Positions 13,754 to 17,140 of a stretch of DNA of 17,140 nt are shown in pieces. The stretch lies in the NCBI GenBank assembly GCA_951801995.1, contig CATOOY010000027.1:1-17140 (forward strand). Reading direction: 5' to 3'. Below the pieces are notes generated by a model. The model had not been told where the DNA came from and ran no database searches. It saw nothing but the letters and a program-made list of their open reading frames with translations. This stretch comes from an uncultured Erysipelotrichaceae bacterium (lineage in GTDB: Bacteria > Bacillota_I > Bacilli_A > RF39 > UBA660). Positions within the stretch are counted from its first letter, which is position 1. Each line of letters begins with the position of its first letter. The position numbers were made by a program, and so were the translations under genes.

Positions 13754-15092
13754 TGGCATGCATATATTCTTTAAAAACGTTGGAAAAATCATTGACAAAA
13801 GAATAATTGTACCCTTAACAAGATTAATATTAAACATAGGAAAAATATTTAATAAAATAGGAAATAAATTAGAAAATTCCCTTTCTTCTACCAATACCCT
13901 AATATTTGTTTCCCTCTTTTTAGCTATTGTAGTATTTATCATGATTGACCAAAAAATATTGATATTAACAGAAAATTCAGCAGAAGTATTTAAATCACAA
14001 CCTGTACATGTAACCTACAATGAAGAAAGTTATGTAATAGAAGGATTACCAGAAACAGTAGATGTAACACTTATTGGTAGTAAAGCAGATCTTTATTTTG
14101 CAAAACAATCCCCAGCACATGATATCACAGTAGATTTAGCAGGACTTAAACCAGGAACCCATAAAGTAAACATCAAATATAGTCAAGTTCTTCCTTCAAT
14201 TGAATATAAAATAAATCCATCTGTAGCGACTGTTATTATTTACCCAAAAATATCAGAAACAAGAGTATTATCTGTAGATATATTAAACCAAGATAACCTA
14301 GACTCTAAATATGTTATTAAAAATGTAAACATAGATGATGATAAAGTCGTTATCAAAGGAGCAGAGCATCAGTTAAAAGAAGTAGCAGAAGTAAAAGCCT
14401 TAGTAGACGTAAAAAACTTAGTAAAACAAGAAGTAGGAACAGTAACATTAAAAGATGTTCCATTAAAAGCATATAATGAAAAAGGAGAACCTGTAGACGT
14501 AGAAATTGTTCCAGAAAAAATTGATGCCAAAGTAGAAATCGCATCTCCAAGTAAAGAAGTTCCAATAAAAATTATTCCAACAGGAGATCTAGCATTCGGT
14601 ATGGCTATTTCATCTATTGATATGAATGAAACCAAAATAACTGTATATGGAAACGAATCTGTATTAAATGATTTAAAATATATTCCAGTAAAAATAGATG
14701 TAGAAAAATTAAAAGAAAATAGAACATATAAAATGGAAATCTCAAAACCAGTAGGCGTAAAATCTATGAGTGTAAATAATATTACAGTAAGTGTAATATT
14801 AGGGCAATCTTCCAATCGTGAAATAAGTGACATTGGTATAGAATATCGTAACTTAAAAGAAGGATATGCAGTACAAGGAATGAGTATAAATGATACCAAA
14901 GTAAGTGTCGCACTCACAGGTGTAAAAGCAGTAATTGATCAAATAGGAGCAGACGACATCAGTGCTTACCTAGATTTGGATGGCTATACAGAAGGAGAAT
15001 ATGAAGTACCAGTAAAAGTAGAAGGTACAGATGTAAAAGTACAATATACAGCAAAAACGAAAAAAGTAAAAATAAAAATAGTAAAAAAATAA
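13740..15092 (+). CDS. cdaR: CdaR, YbbR-domain regulator of CdaA
   Basis: The 450-residue protein has a basic cytoplasmic N-terminus, one membrane helix at about residues 53-70 and a large extracytoplasmic part made of about four YbbR-like repeats. Each has the pattern of a VTYNEESYVIEGLPETVDVTLIGS-type beta sandwich. It binds CdaA through the membrane and tunes cyclase activity. I start at ATG 13740; the longer frame from GTG 13728 has no ribosome binding site, whereas GGAG at 13730-13733 sits six bases before this ATG. The coding end is followed directly by a terminator. The glmM gene that usually completes this operon in Firmicutes is absent here. Confidence 0.93.
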   Translation: MKKSSGMHIFFKNVGKIIDKRIIVPLTRLILNIGKIFNKIGNKLENSLSSTNTLIFVSLFLAIVVFIMIDQKILILTENSAEVFKSQPVHVTYNEESYVIEGLPETVDVTLIGSKADLYFAKQSPAHDITVDLAGLKPGTHKVNIKYSQVLPSIEYKINPSVATVIIYPKISETRVLSVDILNQDNLDSKYVIKNVNIDDDKVVIKGAEHQLKEVAEVKALVDVKNLVKQEVGTVTLKDVPLKAYNEKGEPVDVEIVPEKIDAKVEIASPSKEVPIKIIPTGDLAFGMAISSIDMNETKITVYGNESVLNDLKYIPVKIDVEKLKENRTYKMEISKPVGVKSMSVNNITVSVILGQSSNREISDIGIEYRNLKEGYAVQGMSINDTKVSVALTGVKAVIDQIGADDISAYLDLDGYTEGEYEVPVKVEGTDVKVQYTAKTKKVKIKIVKK

Positions 15093-15124
15093 ACTCTATT
15101 GGATTCCTCCAAAAGAGTTTTTTT
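15091..15124. terminator. Bidirectional terminator after cdaR
   Basis: A 13-base arm (aaactctattgga) pairs with tccaaaagagttt with one mismatch around loop ttcc. A T-run lies on the plus side and an A-run in the end of cdaR on the other. It serves cdaR and the convergent DUF378 gene, and overlaps both stop codons. Confidence 0.9.
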
Positions 15125-15326
15125 ATCTTTCTTCTTTAAAATGCTTAAAGAAAATACCAATATTGATAATACCACAAATTCCTACAATCGTATAAATAAT
15201 GCGTGCAAGGAAAGACATATCGCCAAATAAAGTTGCGACTAAATCAAAATCCATAATACCAATAAGTCCCCAGTTAAGTGCACCAATGATGGTAAAAATA
15301 AGGGCTATTTTCTGTAATGTTTCCAT
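15123..15326 (-). CDS. DUF378 (YuzA-type) small membrane protein
   Basis: The 67-residue protein is two hydrophobic helices (about 5-27 and 42-62) with the DUF378 hallmark GALNWGLIG between helix one and the loop, and a short charged end. Function is unknown for the family; it is a common small membrane protein of Firmicutes. I start at the ATG at 15326. The longer frame from 15347 would contain the AAAGGAG site, which is properly spaced for this internal ATG. It is a lone gene convergent with cdaR. Confidence 0.88.
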   Translation of the reverse strand: METLQKIALIFTIIGALNWGLIGIMDFDLVATLFGDMSFLARIIYTIVGICGIINIGIFFKHFKEER

Positions 15327-15376
15327 AATATCTCCTTTCTTACTCATTTATAATGTGAACAAAAGAAAGAATAATA

Positions 15377-15405
15377 TTCATACATTTACCTAAAACTCAT
15401 ATATT
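15377..15405 (+). promoter_or_regulatory. Possible sigma-E-type promoter of the YdcC-like gene
   Basis: CATATATT (15398-15405) resembles the sigma-E -10 consensus CATACANT. A TTCATAC stretch lies 14 bases upstream (15377-15383). The same octamer precedes the LysM gene. YdcC of B. subtilis belongs to the mother-cell sporulation programme, which is why this reading is offered; the match alone is weak. Confidence 0.35.
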
Positions 15406-15429
15406 TAAGTGAAACAAAGAGGTGAAAAA

Positions 15430-16428
15430 ATGAAAAGAAAGATATTATGGAGTGTATTTTTAGGACTTATTTTTTTAACAGGATGTGCCAAAGAAGGAGA
15501 AAAAGAAATTGTAAAAAGCTTAGAAAATAAAATAGAAAAAGTAAAATCTTATCATTTAAAAGGAGAATTAGAAATAATCAGCAATGAAGAAAAATATTTA
15601 TATGATGTAGATGTTTCTTATGAAAAAGAAGAAAAATATAGAGTAAGTTTAAAAAATAGAACCAATAACCATGAACAAATAATTTTAAAAAACGAAGAAG
15701 GAGTTTATATTTTAACACCATCATTAAATAAAAGTTTTAAATTTCAAAGTGAATGGCCATATAATAACTCACAAAGTTATTTATTAAAAAATATTTTAAC
15801 AGATATACAGAATGATAAAAATAGAGAATATAAAGAAACAAAAGATGGATATGTATTTACAGTAGAAGCAGAATATGCCAATAACAAAGATTTAATAAAA
15901 CAAAACATTTATGTAAATAAGAAAAAACAAATCACAAAAGTAGAAGTATTAGATAAAAATAACATAGTAAAAATGACAATGAATATCAAAAAGATAGACT
16001 TAAAATCAAATTATGATAAAGATTATTTCACATTAAAAGATAACATGAAAGTAAGTGTAGAAGAAAAAGAAAAAACAGTAGCAAAAAGTATAACAGATAT
16101 TGTATATCCACTTTATATGCCAGAAAACACAAAACTAACAAGCCAAGACAAAGTAAAAAAAGATGGTGGGGAAAGAGTAATATTACATTTTACAGGCGAC
16201 AAAGAATTTATGTTAATAGAAGAAACTGTAAATGTAAGTATGAATCATGAAATTATACCAGTATCAGGAGAATTAGAATTAGTAACAGATGTAGTAGGAA
16301 ATGTATCAGATAAAGAAGTATCTTGGATTAGTGGGAATATGGAATACTATTTAACATCATCTTCTCTTTCCAAAACAGAATTATTAGAAGTAGCGAATTC
16401 CATTAGTGTTTTACCAGTAAGTAAATAA
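15430..16428 (+). CDS. YdcC/GerS-like sporulation lipoprotein with LolA-type fold
   Basis: The 332-residue protein has a lipoprotein signal peptide with lipobox LTGC. The mature part begins with a helix and then beta strands of the LolA/LolB-like half-barrel. A conserved block around QIILKNEEGVYILTPSLNKS and FKFQSEWPYN recalls Bacillus YdcC, whose length (about 339) is nearly the same. A C-terminal domain with GERVILHFTGDKEFMLIEE and VSWISGNMEYYLTSSSLS looks like the YdcC tail. YdcC is a mother-cell sporulation lipoprotein; the related GerS of Clostridioides difficile is needed for cortex modification and germination. The GGTGA site places the start at ATG 15430, not at GTG 15409. The role follows from family resemblance only. 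Confidence 0.8.
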   Translation: MKRKILWSVFLGLIFLTGCAKEGEKEIVKSLENKIEKVKSYHLKGELEIISNEEKYLYDVDVSYEKEEKYRVSLKNRTNNHEQIILKNEEGVYILTPSLNKSFKFQSEWPYNNSQSYLLKNILTDIQNDKNREYKETKDGYVFTVEAEYANNKDLIKQNIYVNKKKQITKVEVLDKNNIVKMTMNIKKIDLKSNYDKDYFTLKDNMKVSVEEKEKTVAKSITDIVYPLYMPENTKLTSQDKVKKDGGERVILHFTGDKEFMLIEETVNVSMNHEIIPVSGELELVTDVVGNVSDKEVSWISGNMEYYLTSSSLSKTELLEVANSISVLPVSK

Positions 16429-16433
16429 AAAAA

Positions 16434-16462
16434 TAGAAAAAAAGAAAAAAGTATGATATAAT
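16434..16462 (+). promoter_or_regulatory. Promoter of the right-edge gene
   Basis: A perfect TATAAT (16457-16462) with TG one base upstream lies 17 bases from a weak -35 TAGAAA (16434-16439). Confidence 0.6.
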
Positions 16463-16479
16463 GCAGTCAAGGTGATAAA

Positions 16480-17140
16480 ATGGCAAAACAAACAAATGTG
16501 AAAAAAACAAATGAAAATAAGAATAAAAAGGAAACAACAAAAAAAGAAATATCTCCTACAAAAAAGAAAATAACACCAACGAAAAAAAATGAAAGTAAAA
16601 AAACAACAAAAGTAGAAAAAAAACAAGTAATAAACGAAAAATCTTCAAAAAACAAGAATAAAGAAGTAATAATAAAAAACTCTGCAGATGAAGTAACAAA
16701 ATTAGTAGAAGTAATCCTTGTATTGTTAGTTATCTTTGCTGCCTTTTATATCATTACTTATTGGGTAAAAAAATCTCAATCAAAGACCAATATAAATCAA
16801 GAAGAAACAGAAAAGGCAATAATTCAGTATGATGAGATTTTATTAGGAAGACTTTTTATGCAAAATAATAACGAATATTATGTCCTAATTATAGAAGAAA
16901 AAGATGAAAATAACTATCAAACATATTTAACATCATATAAAGAAAAAGAAAATGCACTTCGCTTTTATACAGCAAAATTAGCAAATGCGTTTAATAAAAG
17001 TTATAAAGCAGATACATCTGTTTTAAATACAGATAATATAAAAGAAGTAAAAGTAAAAGATACAACATTAGTAAAAATAAAAGAAAGAAAAATAATAGAG
17101 ACATTTGAAGGAAAAACAAAAGTGTTAGAGAAATTAGGAG
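16480..17140 (+). CDS. Membrane-anchored protein with degenerate thioredoxin-like domain (partial, runs off the edge)
   Basis: An open frame starts at ATG 16480 behind an AAGGTGAT site and stays open to the last base, giving 220 residues without the C-terminus. The first 75 residues are almost only Lys, Asn, Thr and Glu and probably disordered. One membrane helix follows at about 84-102. The outer part has a strand EYYVLIIEE where thioredoxins begin, but no CxxC after it. Further on, DTTLVKIKERKIIETFEG copies the strand-turn-strand that normally carries the cis-Pro, here replaced by Thr. It is probably a thioredoxin-derived fold with no redox activity, comparable to the protein at 11282. A basic head before the helix is consistent with a cytoplasmic N-terminus. 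Confidence 0.7.
   Translation, partial: MAKQTNVKKTNENKNKKETTKKEISPTKKKITPTKKNESKKTTKVEKKQVINEKSSKNKNKEVIIKNSADEVTKLVEVILVLLVIFAAFYIITYWVKKSQSKTNINQEETEKAIIQYDEILLGRLFMQNNNEYYVLIIEEKDENNYQTYLTSYKEKENALRFYTAKLANAFNKSYKADTSVLNTDNIKEVKVKDTTLVKIKERKIIETFEGKTKVLEKLG

Noticed and set aside
14353..14917. Long minus-strand frames inside cdaR
   Set aside because: These are antisense shadows of a well-supported gene, with low-complexity Leu/Ser content and no start signals.

Overview
This is chromosomal DNA from a very AT-rich, spore-forming Firmicute. It is most likely an uncultured gut-type member of the Bacilli/Erysipelotrichia or a related lineage. The assignment rests on the low GC, strong AGGAGG-type ribosome binding sites, sigma-A promoters with TG-extended -10 boxes and many short intrinsic terminators. 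It also rests on the gene set: a GerA/GerC/GerB germinant receptor, a cysteine-rich CotY/CotZ-type coat protein, a three-LysM coat-type protein, a YdcC-type sporulation lipoprotein and a cdaA-cdaR pair. TGA is used as a normal stop (for example in the gerA/gerC ATGA overlap), so this is genetic code 11 and not a Mycoplasma-type code.

Layout. 1-214 holds the end of an upstream transcript (terminator at 118-146). 215-1458 is a two-gene operon: a membrane protein with two thioredoxin domains, then a PH-domain protein. 1525-2256 is an RluB-family pseudouridine synthase, 2278-2487 (minus) a ferredoxin and 2611-3390 a tail-anchored coiled-coil protein. 3331-6732 (minus) is a tightly overlapping germinant-receptor operon in the order gerA-gerC-gerB, whose last gene is short and overlaps the coiled-coil gene tail to tail. 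6847-6923 is tRNA-Ala(TGC), and a decayed tyrosine-integrase C-terminus runs back into it. The stretch to about 8.5 kb looks accessory: an orphan family 2 glycosyltransferase, then a 476-base gap holding an overlooked 51-codon minus-strand gene with its own promoter, hairpins and terminator. A small XRE regulator follows.

8766-9767 is a divergent pair of spore-coat-type genes (CotZ-like and LysM). 9862-12291 is a compact operon: a thioredoxin-like lipoprotein, a stand-alone ClpA/B D1-type AAA+ ATPase, a membrane-anchored thioredoxin-like protein without its CxxC, and TrmL. 12384-12845 encodes an unrecognised membrane-anchored protein. 12941-15092 is cdaA-cdaR (c-di-AMP synthase and its YbbR-domain regulator), which ends in a terminator with no glmM behind it. 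Then come a DUF378 membrane protein (minus), the YdcC/GerS-like lipoprotein and, running off the right edge, another membrane-anchored protein with a degenerate thioredoxin-like domain.

Two themes link the genes. One is sporulation and germination (ger operon, coat genes, YdcC-like lipoprotein). The other is a repeated use of membrane-anchored, extracytoplasmic thioredoxin-like proteins: five domains in four genes, from fully active-looking CxxC forms to forms lacking every catalytic cysteine. The D1-only AAA+ ATPase translationally coupled to one of them is the least familiar arrangement here and the best candidate for an undescribed system. Several start codons were moved inward from the longest reading frame because the Shine-Dalgarno sequence would otherwise touch the start or lie inside the gene.
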